This document shows positions 33,147 through 44,270 of a DNA stretch of 64,000 nucleotides, piece after piece. Position 1 is the stretch's first letter. Each line of letters begins with the position of its first letter. Origin of the DNA: Myotis daubentonii. Lineage: Eukaryota; Chordata; Mammalia; Chiroptera; Vespertilionidae. The stretch lies in NCBI RefSeq assembly GCF_963259705.1, contig NC_081848.1, positions 56,416,895-56,480,894 on the forward strand, read 5' to 3'. Both the position numbers and the translations under genes were made by a program. Under the pieces are notes generated by a model. That model had not been told where the DNA came from and did no database searches. It was given only the letters and a program-made list of their open reading frames with translations.

Positions 33147-35098
33147 GAGTGTTTCGGAGAACCAAGATGGCGGCATAGGTTAACGCCGGAGTTTGCTGCT
33201 TTGAACAACTACTTCAAAAGTGAAACCAAAAAACGGAAGGGACATCACCCAGAACCACAGGAACGCTGGCTGAGTGGAAGTCCTACAACTAGGAGGAAAG
33301 AGAAACACATACGGACACTCAGAGGAGGCACAGTGCTGAAGTCAAATTCTGAGGTGCGGAGTGCGAGGAGCGGGCTGGCGGCGGAGGGCACGGTTGTTGT
33401 TTTCAATCGGGAGGGAGTCGCAGACTCTGAGCACCAGATCCGGGCGAGTCTTTAGGGACCCAGACTCAAGCGGGAGAAGCGGGACTGTCTGGCTTCGGTC
33501 AGAGCGAGTGCAGCTTTCTCTCCGAGGTTTGCAGCGGGTGCTGGGACTCAGAGAGGCAGAGCCCCTTGGGACAGGACTGAGAGCCGCCATAACTGCTCTC
33601 TCCGGCCCACCCTGTTGATCCTGTGCGATCCGCCCCGCCCAAGCCCTGCACAGAGGCATTAGCCGGATAGCCTCAGGCAAAGGCATTTGCCGGATAGCCT
33701 CAGGCAAAGGCTAGATTAGCACCTCCCTAGAGGACAGAAGTTCTCTCACTGCTGACACAGCTGATTCTCATAGCCACTTGGCCTGGAGGTCAAACCCTCC
33801 CTGGAATTAGCTACAACAATCAAGATTTATCTATAAGACTGCGAACAAAGACCACTAGGGGGTGCACCAAGGAAGCATAACAAAATGCGGAGACAAAGAA
33901 ACAGGACAAAATTGTCAATGGAAGAAATAGAGTTCAGAACCACACTTTTAAGGTCTCTCAAGAACTGTTTAGAAGCTGCCGATAAACTTAATGAGATCTA
34001 CACGAAAACTAATAAGACCCTCGATCTTATATTGGGGAACCAACTAGAAATTAAGCACACACAGACTGAAATAACGAATATTATACAGACGCCCGACAGC
34101 AGACCAGAGGAGCGCAAGAATCAAGTCAGTGATTTGAAATGCGAGGAAGCAAAAAACATCCAACCGGAAAAGCAAAATGAAAAAAGAATCCAAAAATGCG
34201 AGGATAGTGTAAGGAGCCTCTGGGACAGCTTCAAGCATACCAACATCAGAATTATAGGGGTGCCAGAAGATGAGAGAGAGCAAGATATTGAAAACCTATT
34301 TGAAGAAATAATGACAGAAAACTTCCCCCACCTGGTGAAAGAAATGGACTTACAGGTCCAAGAAGCGCGGAGAACCCCAAACAAAAGGAATCCAAAGAGG
34401 ACCACACCAAGACACATCATAATTAAAATGCCAAGAGCAAAAGATAAAGAGAGAATCTTAAAAACAGCAAGAGAAAGAAACTCAGTTACCTACAAGGGAA
34501 TACCCATACGACTGTCAGCTGATTTCTCAACAGAAACTTTGCAGGCCAGAAGGGAGTGGCAAGAAATATTCAAAGTGATGAATACCAAGAACCTACAACC
34601 AAGATTACTTTATCCAGCAAAGCTATCATTCAGAATTGAAGGTCAGATAAAGAGCTTCACAGATAAGGAAAAGCTAAAGGAGTTCATCACCACCAAACCA
34701 GGATTATATGAAATGCTGAAAGGTATCCTTTAAGAAGAGGAAGAGGAAGAAAAAGGTAAAGATACAAATTATGAACAACAAATATGCATCTATCAACAAG
34801 TGAATCTAAGAATCAAGTGAATAAATAATCTGATGAACAGAATGAACTGTTGATTATAATAGAATCAGGGACATAGAAAGGGAATGGACTGACTATTCTT
34901 GGGGGGGAAAGGGGTGTGGGAGATGTGGGAAGCGACTGGACAAAAATCGTGCACCTATGGATGAGGACAGTGGGTGGGGAGTGAGGGCGGAGGGTGGGGC
35001 GGGAACTGGGAGGAGGGGAGTTATGGGGGGGGAAAAAAAGGAACAAATGTAATAATCTGAACAATAAAGATTTAATTAAAAAAAAAAAAAAAAAAAAA
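33147..35098 (+). mobile_element. HAL1-type element (L1 lacking ORF2), copy 1
   Basis: About 1.95 kb with an L1-like GC-rich 5' UTR ('gaaccaagatggcggcatag'), one intact ORF1, a short 3' UTR ending 'acaataaagatttaattaaa' and a poly-A tail. ORF2 is entirely absent: the 3' UTR begins right after the ORF1 stop. A clean duplication 'aaaaacatcgtttg' (33133-33146 and 35099-35112) shows that it retrotransposed as this short unit. Copy 2 at 42311-44270 has the same structure, so this is a family and not a one-off deletion. Confidence 0.9.
33885..34733 (+). CDS. L1/HAL1 ORF1 protein, 282 aa
   Basis: Encodes an L1 ORF1p-type RNA-binding nucleic-acid chaperone that would form trimers on element RNA. Residues about 20-110 are coiled-coil-like. 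They are followed by the RRM-like region (with 'NIRIIGVPEDE' and 'NLFEEIMTENFP') and the C-terminal domain ('QARREWQEIFKVMN', 'LLYPAKLSFR'). The start is MRRQRNR..., shared with copy 2. The frame is intact and uninterrupted. Compared with copy 2 it lacks about 15 residues of coiled coil. Without ORF2 the element must borrow L1 reverse transcriptase. It is a transposon gene, not a host gene. Confidence 0.9.
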   Translation: MRRQRNRTKLSMEEIEFRTTLLRSLKNCLEAADKLNEIYTKTNKTLDLILGNQLEIKHTQTEITNIIQTPDSRPEERKNQVSDLKCEEAKNIQPEKQNEKRIQKCEDSVRSLWDSFKHTNIRIIGVPEDEREQDIENLFEEIMTENFPHLVKEMDLQVQEARRTPNKRNPKRTTPRHIIIKMPRAKDKERILKTARERNSVTYKGIPIRLSADFSTETLQARREWQEIFKVMNTKNLQPRLLYPAKLSFRIEGQIKSFTDKEKLKEFITTKPGLYEMLKGIL

Positions 35099-35112
35099 AA
35101 AAACATCGTTTG

Positions 35113-36360
35113 ACGCTAGGATGTGTGACTGGCTGGCTCACAAGTCCTTCATTGTCCATGTTTAGAACTACAAGCCTTTCCCGTTTGCTGGTGACAGAGT
35201 CCACTTTCCTGAAAAGGAATAATGGTTTGTGAGTAAATGATTTTGACAATGCCTCAGACCCTGTCTCTAGCCATTGGTCCAGGGTGTCACGTGACCGGAG
35301 CAGGACCAATGCGCATCTTCCACAGAATTTTTTTTTTTTTTAAACTGGAGGTAGCAGAGAAGTTTCTTTTTCACAGGGAGCCTAGGGAAGATCAGGGGAG
35401 AATGGTTTATCTCCAGAGATCAGGACTATGAGAGCTATTCCTATCTGCTCGAGGGGGCTCTTTAAAAAAATGCTATGGCCTTCAATATAATATTGAATGT
35501 CAACTGTGATTGAAAAAAACTTTAAAAAAATCTTTTAGTCATTTTTTAAAAATGTTTTTTAAAAGTTTTTTAAAAAATCTTTTTTGTTGTTGTTGAAAGT
35601 ATTACATATGTCCCCTTCCTCCCCCTATTGGCCCCTTCTTAGCCTGTCCCTACCTGCCACCCCCAGGCCTTCACCACCTTATTTTCGGAGCCCATGTGTT
35701 GTGGATATATGCATGTGTTTTTGTTATTAAATAGTTGTGAGTTCTTTTATGTTCCAGATACAAGTCATTTTGTAAATCTATGTTTACAAAGCATACAAAA
35801 CAAAAAATGCTGTGGCCAATGAAATTTATGTTTCTGGAAAAGCCTGTCTTTAGGTGGGCTGTATGTATACCGAGGGGATAACATGTGAAGTAGGCCCCCA
35901 GGGGGCAGAAATCTTGGTCTTAATTTTAAGCCTTGTGCCTGGCTTACGGTGCCTGGTCTATAGGAGCCACTCAACTTGTTTCTGGATTCCTCACTGAGGA
36001 ATTAATCCTCTGTGGGAGGAGGGGAAGTCAGGAGCCTCCTCTCTAGCCATCTTGCTTTCAATTGTATGTCTATATTCTAGCAATGAACAATCCGAAAGCA
36101 AAGTAAAAAAAAAAAAAAAAGAATTGTGTACAATAGCATCAGAAAACATAAAATACTAATTTGGCAAAAGGTGTGCAAGACTTAGAAAATGGAAACTACA
36201 AAAAGTTGCTGAGAACAATTTAGGAAGACTGAAATACATAGCTAGATATACAATGTTTATGAATTCAAAGACTCTTTATTCTAAGATGTCTATTATCTCC
36301 AATTAATTAATAGAGTCAACACAATCACAGTAAAAATTTCGTTACTATTTAAAAAATATA
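35113..36360. other. Non-coding stretch with L1 3' UTR piece
   Basis: Near 35560-35750 there is antisense L1 3'-UTR-like sequence ('attacatatgtccccttcct', 'tgttattaaatagttgtgag'). The rest holds no gene that I can identify. Confidence 0.45.
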
Positions 36361-36370
36361 TACTTAAAAA

Positions 36371-36592
36371 ATTTTTTAAAAAAAAATATTTTATTGATTT
36401 TTTACAGAGAGGAAGGGAGAGGGATAGAGAGTTAGAAACATCGATGAGAGAGAAACATCGATTGGCTGCCTTCTGCACACCCCCCACTGGGGATGTGCCC
36501 GCAGCCAAGGTACATGCCCTTGACCGGAATCGAACCTGGGACCTTTCAGTCCGCAGGCCAATGCTCTATCAACTGAGCCAAACCAGTTAGGG
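36371..36592 (-). mobile_element. VES SINE, cluster member 1
   Basis: Minus-strand head 'agccctaactggtttggctc', with a well preserved body. It is the first of three head-to-tail VES copies. Confidence 0.93.
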
Positions 36593-36796
36593 CTATATAT
36601 ATTTATTGATTTCAGAGAAGAAGGGAGAGGGAGAAAGAGATAGAAACATCAATGATGAGAGAGAATCATTGATTGGCTGCCTCCTCCACGCCCCACACTG
36701 GGGATTGAGCCCAAAACCCAAGCATGTGCCCTGACCAGGAATTGAACCTTCTGGTTCATAGGTTGATGCTCAACTACTGAGCCATGAGGGCTGAGC
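36593..36796 (-). mobile_element. VES SINE, cluster member 2
   Basis: Minus-strand head 'agctcagccctcatggctca'. More diverged than member 1, with the 'ctgaaatcaataaatatat' tail abutting it. Confidence 0.88.
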
Positions 36797-36807
36797 TCAT
36801 CAGGATT

Positions 36808-37020
36808 TTTAAAAATTGATTTTTAAAGAGAGAGGAGGGGAGAGGGAGAGAGAGAAAAAAATACCAATTTCAGAGCGAAACATTGATTAGCTGCTTCCTG
36901 CATACCCCCCATTCCTGGAGATCGAGCCTGAAACCCAGGCTTTGCCCAGACTGGAAATTGAACTGTGACCTCCTGGTGCACGGGACAACACTCAACCAAT
37001 TGAGCCACACCTGCCAGGGC
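36808..37020 (-). mobile_element. VES SINE, cluster member 3 (old)
   Basis: Minus-strand head 'gccctggcaggtgtggctca'. The oldest of the three, with flanking 'ctcatcagga' repeats. Confidence 0.85.
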
Positions 37021-37990
37021 TCATCAGGAATTTTATAGCAGTTTGAGAAGTTTATTCTAAAATTTATATACAAATGCAAAAGACTGAGGTAGCTTAAAAA
37101 ATCCCGAAGAAGAAGAACAAAGTTAGAAGATATACACTACCTGATTTTAAAACTTAACACAAAACTATAGCTCGTCAACCCTGCTGTTGTAGCATGAAAG
37201 CAGTCACAGACAAAATATAAACAAACAGGCATGACTATGTTCCAATGAAACTTTATTTACAAAAGCAGGCAGTTAGTGGGATTTGGCCCACAGGCTGACT
37301 TCTGGAATAGACTTATGGAAGAGATCAGAATGTCCAGAAATATTCCCATGCTTATAAGCATAGTTTCTGACACAAGGACTAAATGATTTAATGGGGGTGG
37401 GGAGTAGGAGGAAATGTCTTTTCAACAATGTGCCGAACAACTGGATAACTGTATGGGGGGAAAAATAAATCTTGACCCCTACCTCACACTCTGCACAAAA
37501 ATGAATGAGATTTGAAATGTCTCATACGTCTAAAAGTAATTTTACTTTTTTATAAAGAGCAAAAGTCATAATACTGTTAGAAGAAAACATTGGAGAATAC
37601 CTTTGTTTCCTTCGCAGTAGGCAAAGATTTCTTAAAATGCATAAGGCACTAATTATAAAAGAAAAGAAAACTAATAAATTAGATTTCATAAGAACCAAAA
37701 ACTTCTGCCTATCAAAAGATACTTTAAAAATGAATAAGCAAATCCCAGACTTGGAAAAAAAATATGTGCAACACATAAATCTGACAAAGGAATTTAATAT
37801 AAAATATATAAAGGACTCCAACAAATCAATGTAAAAAGATAGACAACCCAGTAAAAGTGGGTAGCAGACTTGAACAGGCACTTCAAAAAAAAAAAAAAAG
37901 ATACACAAATGTTCCGAAGTACAAGAAAAGATGTACCTTCTTTCAGGGGAAAGGTTGGTATACTTCACATCTGGCTGAAATAGGTATATC
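37021..37990 (+). repeat. Old L1 remnants
   Basis: 'agatttcataagaaccaaaa', 'acttctgcctatcaaaagat' and 'ataaaggactccaacaaatc' are the ORF2 end of an old L1. A separate 'aaactttatttacaaaagca' piece near 37250 looks like an old DNA-transposon or L1 tail. Confidence 0.6.
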
Positions 37991-38149
37991 ATGTTAAAAG
38001 GAAGGTTGGCTTTCCTTTATTAGCTTTATTTTGAGTTTATTATGGTTTGATAGGGTGTTTATGGGTGCCAAGGGGTAGACTGTGATGGATTTGAAAGTGA
38101 CAACTTGGCTAGGCTTAACTATGTTTTCCAGAATTCTTTTTCCTTCCAT

Positions 38150-38515
38150 GTATGTTTCCGGTTAGGGTAGGCATCAAGAGACAATTTGCAGAAGATTTGG
38201 TGATTGGAAATAAAGCAGCAGCCATACTGTTTCTATGCATGGAAGATCAGTGCAAGGGCCCCAGGGTGCTCATGCACGCTCATCGCATTGGTGTGAGGCA
38301 GCAGCAGCTGAGTCTGCAGCTGTTTCACCTTCCCTTGGAACTGCCTTCAGTGTCTCTGACCCCGGGCCAGGTGTGTGTTCAGTTCCATGATGAAGGGAGC
38401 CAATTTCTCCTGCAGAACTCTCACATCATCAAAATGCGGGCACTGGGAGAGACTGATGTGAATGCTGGTCGGCTATCATGGGTTTTTGCTCAGGCTCCTG
38501 GGTTCTAGTTCGCCC
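38150..38515 (-). pseudogene. Possible apolipoprotein A-IV-like relic
   Basis: On the minus strand, broken frames give amphipathic-helix-like peptides 'LQEKLAPFIMELNTHLA' and 'QFQGKVKQLQTQLLLPH'. They resemble the 22-residue repeats of exchangeable apolipoproteins. An in-frame stop and a frameshift separate them. The plus-strand frame of 118 codons is its shadow. The resemblance is weak, so this is a suggestion only. Confidence 0.3.
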
Positions 38516-38699
38516 TGCATACTTCAAGCTCTAGAATCAGACAGACAGTAGCCTTATAGAGACAGTTTAACCATATACATGTGTATGTATATATTATCTA
38601 TATACTATATATCACTATATACACAATGTATATACCTGCTTTGAATAATTATAAAGGCAGCATTTCTTAAAATACATTTCATTTTCAAATTTGAGCTAT

Positions 38700-38745
38700 C
38701 AGTTGTTAAAGTGTGTATACATTTTTGGGGACACCCTGTTTATAT
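38700..38745. mobile_element. Possible mariner-type terminal fragment
   Basis: 'gtgtatacatttttggggac' followed by 'accctgt' resembles a mariner/Tc1-type terminal inverted repeat. No partner end was found. Confidence 0.35.
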
Positions 38746-38754
38746 TTTACACTA

Positions 38755-39131
38755 TCAATAATAATAAAAGTATAATATGCTAATTAGACCAGACAGCCTA
38801 AGGACCTTCTGGATGTCATTCCGGATGTCCTTCCGGACAAAGGCGCAGTGGCAGGGGCCGAGGCAGAGGTGGTTAGGGGCAATCTGGCAGGCAGGTGAGT
38901 GGTAAGGGGCAATCAGGCAGGCAGGCAGACTGGTTAGGGGTGATCAGGCAGGCAGGCGAGTGGTTAGGGCTGATCAGGCAGGCAAGCAGGTAGAGTGGTT
39001 AGGGGTGATCAGGCAGGCAGGCAGACGAGCAGTTAGGAGCAAGCGGTCCCGGATTGCAAGAGGGTGCAGGCTGGGCTGAGGGACTGAGGGCCCCGCCCCC
39101 CATGCACGAATTTCGTGCACTGGGCCTCTAG
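38755..39131 (+). mobile_element. HeliBat-type Helitron downstream of MRGPRX copy 1
   Basis: Starts 'tcaataataataaaagtata' and ends with the hairpin 'gcacgaatttcgtgc' followed by 'actgggcctctag', between A and T of the target. The interior has repeats of 'aggcaggcaggc' and 'ggttaggggtgatc'. It ends 61 bp from the stop codon of the receptor gene, so it may form the 3' UTR or polyadenylation region of that gene. Confidence 0.92.
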
Positions 39132-39192
39132 TTAATATATAAAGCTCTATAATAAGTACTGCTTCTCTGATGGAACCCTGCTTGGTAGAGAA

Positions 39193-40176
39193 TCACTGTG
39201 TGAAACTGCTCCCTGAAATGTCCCTGGTTTCCCGAGGAAGGCTTCTGCTACTTTTCTTCACCTCCGTGATGTCCTCCAAAGCCCTCTGCAGGACCAACTT
39301 GAGGGTCTGCCGCAGCTGCCTCTGCTGCCTGAAGGAGCCGACAAAAAAGTAAATGATGGGGTTGGCGCTGCTGTTAAGACTAGACAGGACGAGCCAAGTC
39401 CTTCTAAGAAAATAGGAAAACGTTTTACGGCAAAGTGTCTGAGTCCAGTAACACAGAAACCACTTGAAGCCATAGGGTAGGCCGAAGACGAGGAAGACCA
39501 GCACTGTGAGCAGGATGACCACGTAGAGCCTGGTCAGGGGCACCTGCTGGGAGCCACACAGTCTGGTCAGCAGGGCCAGGCTGGACCCAGAGAGAAGCGC
39601 AAACAACAAAATCAGCCACGCGGCTATGATGAAATCAAACGCCTGGCACCAAGTTTGGTCACGTTTCCTCAGCAGGAAGCCACAGTAGTTCCCTTCCAGG
39701 ATGCTCAGCAGCAGGGACAGGGACCACAGCAGGGCACACGTGACGGGTGACAGGTGTCTGGGGCGGCGGGAGCGGTACCAGAATGGCCACAGGACAGACA
39801 GGCAGCGCTCCGTGCTGATGGCGCTGAGAAAGCTCAGGCCTGAGATGTAGGCAAAGTTTGACACAGTGATGAAAATGTAGGGGATGGAAATGCACCTGGA
39901 ATGGAAGTTACTGATGAATGTCCACAGGGAATATATAATCCGGCAGCAGAGGAAGAGGAAGTCGGCCGCCGCCAGGTTGAGGATGTAGACGGAGAAGGCG
40001 TTCCTGCGCATGCGGAAGCCCAGCAGCCAGAGCACCACCCCATTCCCTGCCAGTCCAACCAGGGCCACGGTGAAGACCAGCACAGCTGGGGTCAGGGTGG
40101 CTTTGTTACATTTAGAAAGAGCCTGGTCACTTCCATTGGTTGGTGTGAGCTGGGTTCCCCAGGCTGTGACAGTCAT
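39193..40176 (-). CDS. MRGPRX-like: MRGPRX-like Mas-related GPCR, copy 1 (327 aa)
   Basis: A seven-transmembrane plasma-membrane receptor of the Mas-related X group, which in other mammals senses peptides, itch ligands and secretagogues on sensory neurons or mast cells. Its ligand here is unknown. I set the start at the ATG at 40174-40176 because '[10 protein letters not shown]' matches the family N-terminus. An upstream in-frame ATG at 40263 lies beyond a good splice acceptor ('tgttttcttccag' on the minus strand, exon start about 40207). N14 sits in an NGS glycosylation sequon; TM1 is about 30-52, with N45 in GNGVV; the TM2 aspartate is at 72. The TM3 end has '[11 protein letters not shown]' in place of the usual DRY. 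TM7 has NPIIY at 272-276. Length and single coding exon fit the family. The frame is intact. The protein differs from copy 2 mainly in TM2-TM7 and loops. Confidence 0.93.
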   Translation of the reverse strand: MTVTAWGTQLTPTNGSDQALSKCNKATLTPAVLVFTVALVGLAGNGVVLWLLGFRMRRNAFSVYILNLAAADFLFLCCRIIYSLWTFISNFHSRCISIPYIFITVSNFAYISGLSFLSAISTERCLSVLWPFWYRSRRPRHLSPVTCALLWSLSLLLSILEGNYCGFLLRKRDQTWCQAFDFIIAAWLILLFALLSGSSLALLTRLCGSQQVPLTRLYVVILLTVLVFLVFGLPYGFKWFLCYWTQTLCRKTFSYFLRRTWLVLSSLNSSANPIIYFFVGSFRQQRQLRQTLKLVLQRALEDITEVKKSSRSLPRETRDISGSSFTQ

Positions 40177-40207
40177 ATTTGTGCTCTCAAACCCTGCAGT
40201 GGTGACC
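40177..40207 (-). other. 5' UTR part of the MRGPRX coding exon, copy 1
   Basis: Lies between the inferred 3' splice site (polypyrimidine tract plus CAG at about 40208) and the chosen ATG. Copy 2 has the same arrangement. Mrgpr genes commonly have an upstream non-coding exon. Confidence 0.5.
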
Positions 40208-42310
40208 CTGGAAGAAAACAAGACTTGGGCACTGGTACTATCAATGATTCTCAGAGCCATCATGCTGTGAGCTATTGCTGTCCCGTGTTACAGAGGGTCC
40301 AGAGGTTAAGACACTTATGGAAGGACACACAGCCTTGGAGTCCTGGACCTGGATTCAAACCCAGTTCTCCCTCTGACTCTAGAGCCTGGGCTTGCTCTAC
40401 TGCATTACACAAACCTGCTGCTGACATGGGGATATTCTGGAGTCCCACCATGCCCGCCCATCACAGCTCCCACTCACTGTCCGGAGGCGATGTCATGTCC
40501 CCAGAATGTTCTGAAGTAGGAGATCAATGTCTGGGATAGAATCTGAGAGACCAGGAGAGGCTCTGGACCCACGTATTAGTTCTGTCCTGAGCTGGAGTTT
40601 CCCCCTCAGCTGCACAAAGTTAGGAAGAGCAGAGATGACCACAGTCCACCCTCATGACTAACGGGCCCATCCACCAAGGAGAAAGACCATGCTTTAGGGA
40701 CACGAAGGGAATGTGATCTCTTGCTAGGGCAGGTGTGAGGATGGCTGCGTGAACTGGGCTCAAAGTGGCTCAGTATGTCAGCTCATCAACACCATCTCAT
40801 CTCCTGATGACTAAAGGACAATAGCTGATGTCTGCAGACCTCCAGGGATGCACGTAACCGCATTCCATTCCCAGCCTCACCCTGGTCCTTTCCCCTTTAT
40901 AATCCTGTCCCCTGCACCTTGCTGTAAGACAGGATTTGAATGCTTGTAAGCACCCTGTCTTCTTGGTTGGCTAGCCTTCTCAATATACACCTTATATAAT
41001 TCAACCCTGCTTTCGTTATTGGACAGTGACAGGCAGCCTGAGCCCACCCAGGGGTTTTCCTGGTAACGGTATCTCATCAGTGAGATCCTGTCCTTCTGAT
41101 TTCTGGTTAAATGGAGCTACCAGAAGACTAGAGGGCAGGGAAAAAGAGGTTTGGCCTTTTCATCTCCTGGCTCTCTCCCTCTGGGCAGTGTGTTGGCCTG
41201 GGCCTGCTCCCCCTCCTGGCTGGTGGTCCTTCCTATTGCTGCTGCTATGATTATGGCTCTGCTCTATCTGTGCCCTTGCTCTTTCCCGGGTCCCTTTAAG
41301 CCTTGGGGTGGAAACAGTGCCCCTCTATTGCTTACCTAAGGGTGCTTCACCATGCATTGTCACCTTCCTTTAAACCTGCTCAATAGTCCCTCATGGAACA
41401 CTCCCCATTTACCCCAGTTTGGGCTTTTACTCCTGGTACTCTGCCATATCCACAAGAGAAGAGGGAAAAAAGGAAAAAAGTGAAATCTGGGTTAACAACA
41501 GTTCCAACTTGGGAAGCAATGCTCACATTTTACTTTGCTCCATAAATTAATATTTGAGGCAGAGTTCTCTCCATGACACCAGATTTGAATGGTTGGAATG
41601 AAGGGGAGCCTATGGGGAGATGGATCAGAAGAGAGAAAGGTTCTGGTTGACCCATTTGCATCTCCAACAGTCAGAGTTGTTGCACCCAAAGACACTAGAG
41701 GAGAGCTTCATGTCTCCTGCTTTTCCCTGAAGGAGGCACCAGGACCCCTGCATGTAGAGCCTGGGAACCATGGGGATGGGAACTTAGAGCAAAAACCATA
41801 ACTGGCTTTGGACATAAGTCAGTTCTGGGTATATATTCTTACCTTTCTTCCATTCTTCTGGCCTGAGGTGGAGAGCTGACCTGTGCTGAAGGGGAGAGTC
41901 TTTCTGGGATTGAGTGATGCCAGAGACACGTCTCTGTCCTCTAAATCAGGAGATGTGTGAAGGAGCTGGATTGAAAGCTGGTGACTAAGCAAGGTTTATC
42001 AAGATATTGGACAGACCTTGCAATTTCCTTTGCAAGGACTGTGGGCAAGTCAGAGACCAGAGCTGTTTGAGCATGATTAGTTACTGAGATGTTTCTTATC
42101 ATTTGCCCCATGTCCACTCACATGTCAGCCACTCCCATCCTACCCCATCCGGTCATCCTCCTGGTAATCGCTGTTGTGGAACCTATAATTGAAGACTGAG
42201 CCTGGGGAGCAATGTCAAACAATGTGAGTTTGCATTGTGAGGCTTTAAAACTAAAGAATAAAGTATATCGTAGAGCGATTGAAAGTGCACCATGGCCAAA
42301 ACCCACTTTT
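40208..42310 (-). promoter_or_regulatory. Conserved upstream flank of MRGPRX copy 1
   Basis: About 2.1 kb that is almost identical to 59388-61495 in copy 2. On the minus strand a splice-donor-like 'gaaaggtaagaat' occurs at about 41836-41847, so a non-coding first exon could end near 41843. If so, the promoter lies to the right of it. Several open frames here are identical between the copies but look non-coding. Confidence 0.4.
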
Positions 42311-44270
42311 CTTGTTTTTTTTTTTTTTTAAATTAAATCTTTATTGTTCAGATTATTACATTTGTTCCTCTTTTTCCCCCCCATAACTCCCCTCCTCCCA
42401 GTTCCCGCCCCACCCTCCGCCCTCACTCCCCACCCACTGTCCTCATCCATAGGTGCACAATCTTTGTCCAGTCTCTTCCCGCATCTCCCACACCCCTTTC
42501 CCCCCCAAGAATAGTCAGTCCATTCCCTTTCTATGTCCCTGATTCTATTATGATCACCAGATTATTTGGTCACTTGATTCTTAGATTCACTTGTTGATAG
42601 ATGCATGTTTGTTGTTCATAATTTGTATCTTTACCTTTTTCTTCCTCTTCCTCTTCTTAAAGGATACCGTTCAGCATTTCATATAATACTGGTTTGGTGG
42701 TGATGAACTCCTTTAGCTTTTCCTTATCTGTGAAGCTCTTTATCTGACCTTCAGTTCTGAATGATAGCTTTGCTGGATAAAGTAATCTTGGTTGTAGGTT
42801 CTTGGTATTCATCACTTTGAATATTTCTTGCCACTCCCTTCTGGCCTGCAAAGTTTCTGTTGAGAAATCAGCTGACAGTTGTATGGGTACTCCCTTGTAG
42901 GTAACTGAGTTTCTTTCTCTTGCTGCTTTTAGGATTTTCTCTTTGTCTTTTGCTCTTGGCATTTTAATTATGATGTGTCTTGGTGTGGTCCTCTTTAGAT
43001 TCCTTTTGTATGGGGTTCTCTGCGCTTCCTGGACCTGTAAGTCTATTTCTTTCACCAGGTAGGGGAAGTTCTCTGTCATTATTTCTTCAAATAGGTTTTC
43101 AATATCTTGGTCTCTCTCATCTTCTGGCACCCCTATAATTCTGATGTTGGTACGCTTGAAGCTGTCCCAGAGGCTCCTTACACTATCTTCGTATTTTCGG
43201 ATTCTTTTTTCATTTTGCTTTTCCAGTTGGGTGTTTTTTGCTTCTTCGCATTTCGAATCTTTGACTTGATTCTTACGCTCCTCTGGTCTGCTGTTGGGTG
43301 TCTGTACAATATTCTTTATTTCAGTCAGTGTATGCTTAATTTCTAGTTGTTTCTTTATCACAATATCAAGGGTCTCATTAGATTTCTTGAGGATCTCACT
43401 ACATTTATCGGCGGTCTCACCAGTCTTTTCGAGGGCCTTACTAAGTTTATTGGCAGCTTCTAGACAGTTCTTGAGAGACCTTAAAAGTGTGGTTTTGAGC
43501 TCTATATCTTCCATTTCTGACATTTGCGTCCTGTTTCTTTGTCTCCGCATTTTTTAATCTTTTCTTGGCGCACCCCCTAGTGGTCTTTGTTCGAAGTCTT
43601 GTTGTAGTTAAGCCTTGATGTCGGTCAGCAATACCGGGGGTGATTTGACCTCCAGGCTAAGTGGCTATGAGAGTCAGCTGTGTCTGCAGTGGGAGAGCTT
43701 CTGTGCTGGATCTCTAGGGCGGTGCTAATCTAGCGTTTGCCTGAGGCTATCCGGCAAATGGCTCTGGGCAGGGCTTGGGCGGGGCGGGTCCCCGGGGATC
43801 TACAGGGCGGGCAGAGCAAGCAGTTATGGCTGCTCTCAGTTCCATCCCTAGGGGCTCTGCCTCACAGAGTCCCAGCAACCGCTGCAAACCTCGGAAAGAA
43901 AGCTGCCTTCGAATTCCGACCGAAGCCAGACAGTCCCACTTCTCCCGTTTGAATCTGGGTCCCTAGAGACTCGCCCGGATCTGGAGCTCAGAGTCTGAAA
44001 CTCCCTCCAGATTGAAAACAACAACCGCGCCCTCCTCCTCCAGCCCGTTCCGCATGCACTCCGCACCTGAGTATTTCACTTCAGCACTGCGCCTCCTCTG
44101 AGTATGGGTATGATATTCTCTTTCCTTCTAGTTGTAGAATTTCCCCTCAGCCAGCCTTCCTGTGGTTCTGGATGATGTCCATTCCGTCTTTTAGGTGTAC
44201 CCTTGAATTGGTTGTTTGAGGCAGCAATCTCCGGCATTAACCTATGCCGCCATCTTGGTTTTCTCTCTTC
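42311..44270 (-). mobile_element. HAL1-type element (L1 lacking ORF2), copy 2
   Basis: Same structure as copy 1: 5' UTR ('aaaccaagatggcggcat' at the right end), intact ORF1, then directly the 3' UTR and poly-A (left end). The duplicated receptor unit has an empty site near 61495-61510, so this insertion post-dates the duplication or was lost from copy 2. The target is a 'ttttcttgttttt' tract on both sides. Confidence 0.9.
42657..43550 (-). CDS. L1/HAL1 ORF1 protein, 297 aa
   Basis: Intact ORF1p-type protein starting MRRQRNRTQMSE. The coiled coil includes an extra 'GETADKCSEILKKSNE' segment that copy 1 lacks. It is followed by the RRM-like region ('NIRIIGVPEDE') and the C-terminal domain ('QARREWQEIF', 'LLYPAKLSFR'). 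The frame has no stops or frameshifts, which argues for a young insertion. No ORF2 follows. Confidence 0.9.
   Translation of the reverse strand: MRRQRNRTQMSEMEDIELKTTLLRSLKNCLEAANKLSKALEKTGETADKCSEILKKSNETLDIVIKKQLEIKHTLTEIKNIVQTPNSRPEERKNQVKDSKCEEAKNTQLEKQNEKRIRKYEDSVRSLWDSFKRTNIRIIGVPEDERDQDIENLFEEIMTENFPYLVKEIDLQVQEAQRTPYKRNLKRTTPRHIIIKMPRAKDKEKILKAARERNSVTYKGVPIQLSADFSTETLQARREWQEIFKVMNTKNLQPRLLYPAKLSFRTEGQIKSFTDKEKLKEFITTKPVLYEMLNGIL

Noticed and set aside
40177..40263. Upstream ATG extending both receptors by 29 residues
   Set aside because: The extension crosses a good splice acceptor and has no counterpart in the family N-terminus; the internal ATG fits better.
39901..40539. 212-codon plus-strand frame
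   Set aside because: It is the antisense shadow of the receptor gene and its flank.
41492..41801. Frames of 67 and 70 codons conserved between the duplicates
   Set aside because: They are conserved only because the whole flank is nearly identical. They overlap on opposite strands, which argues against both being coding.
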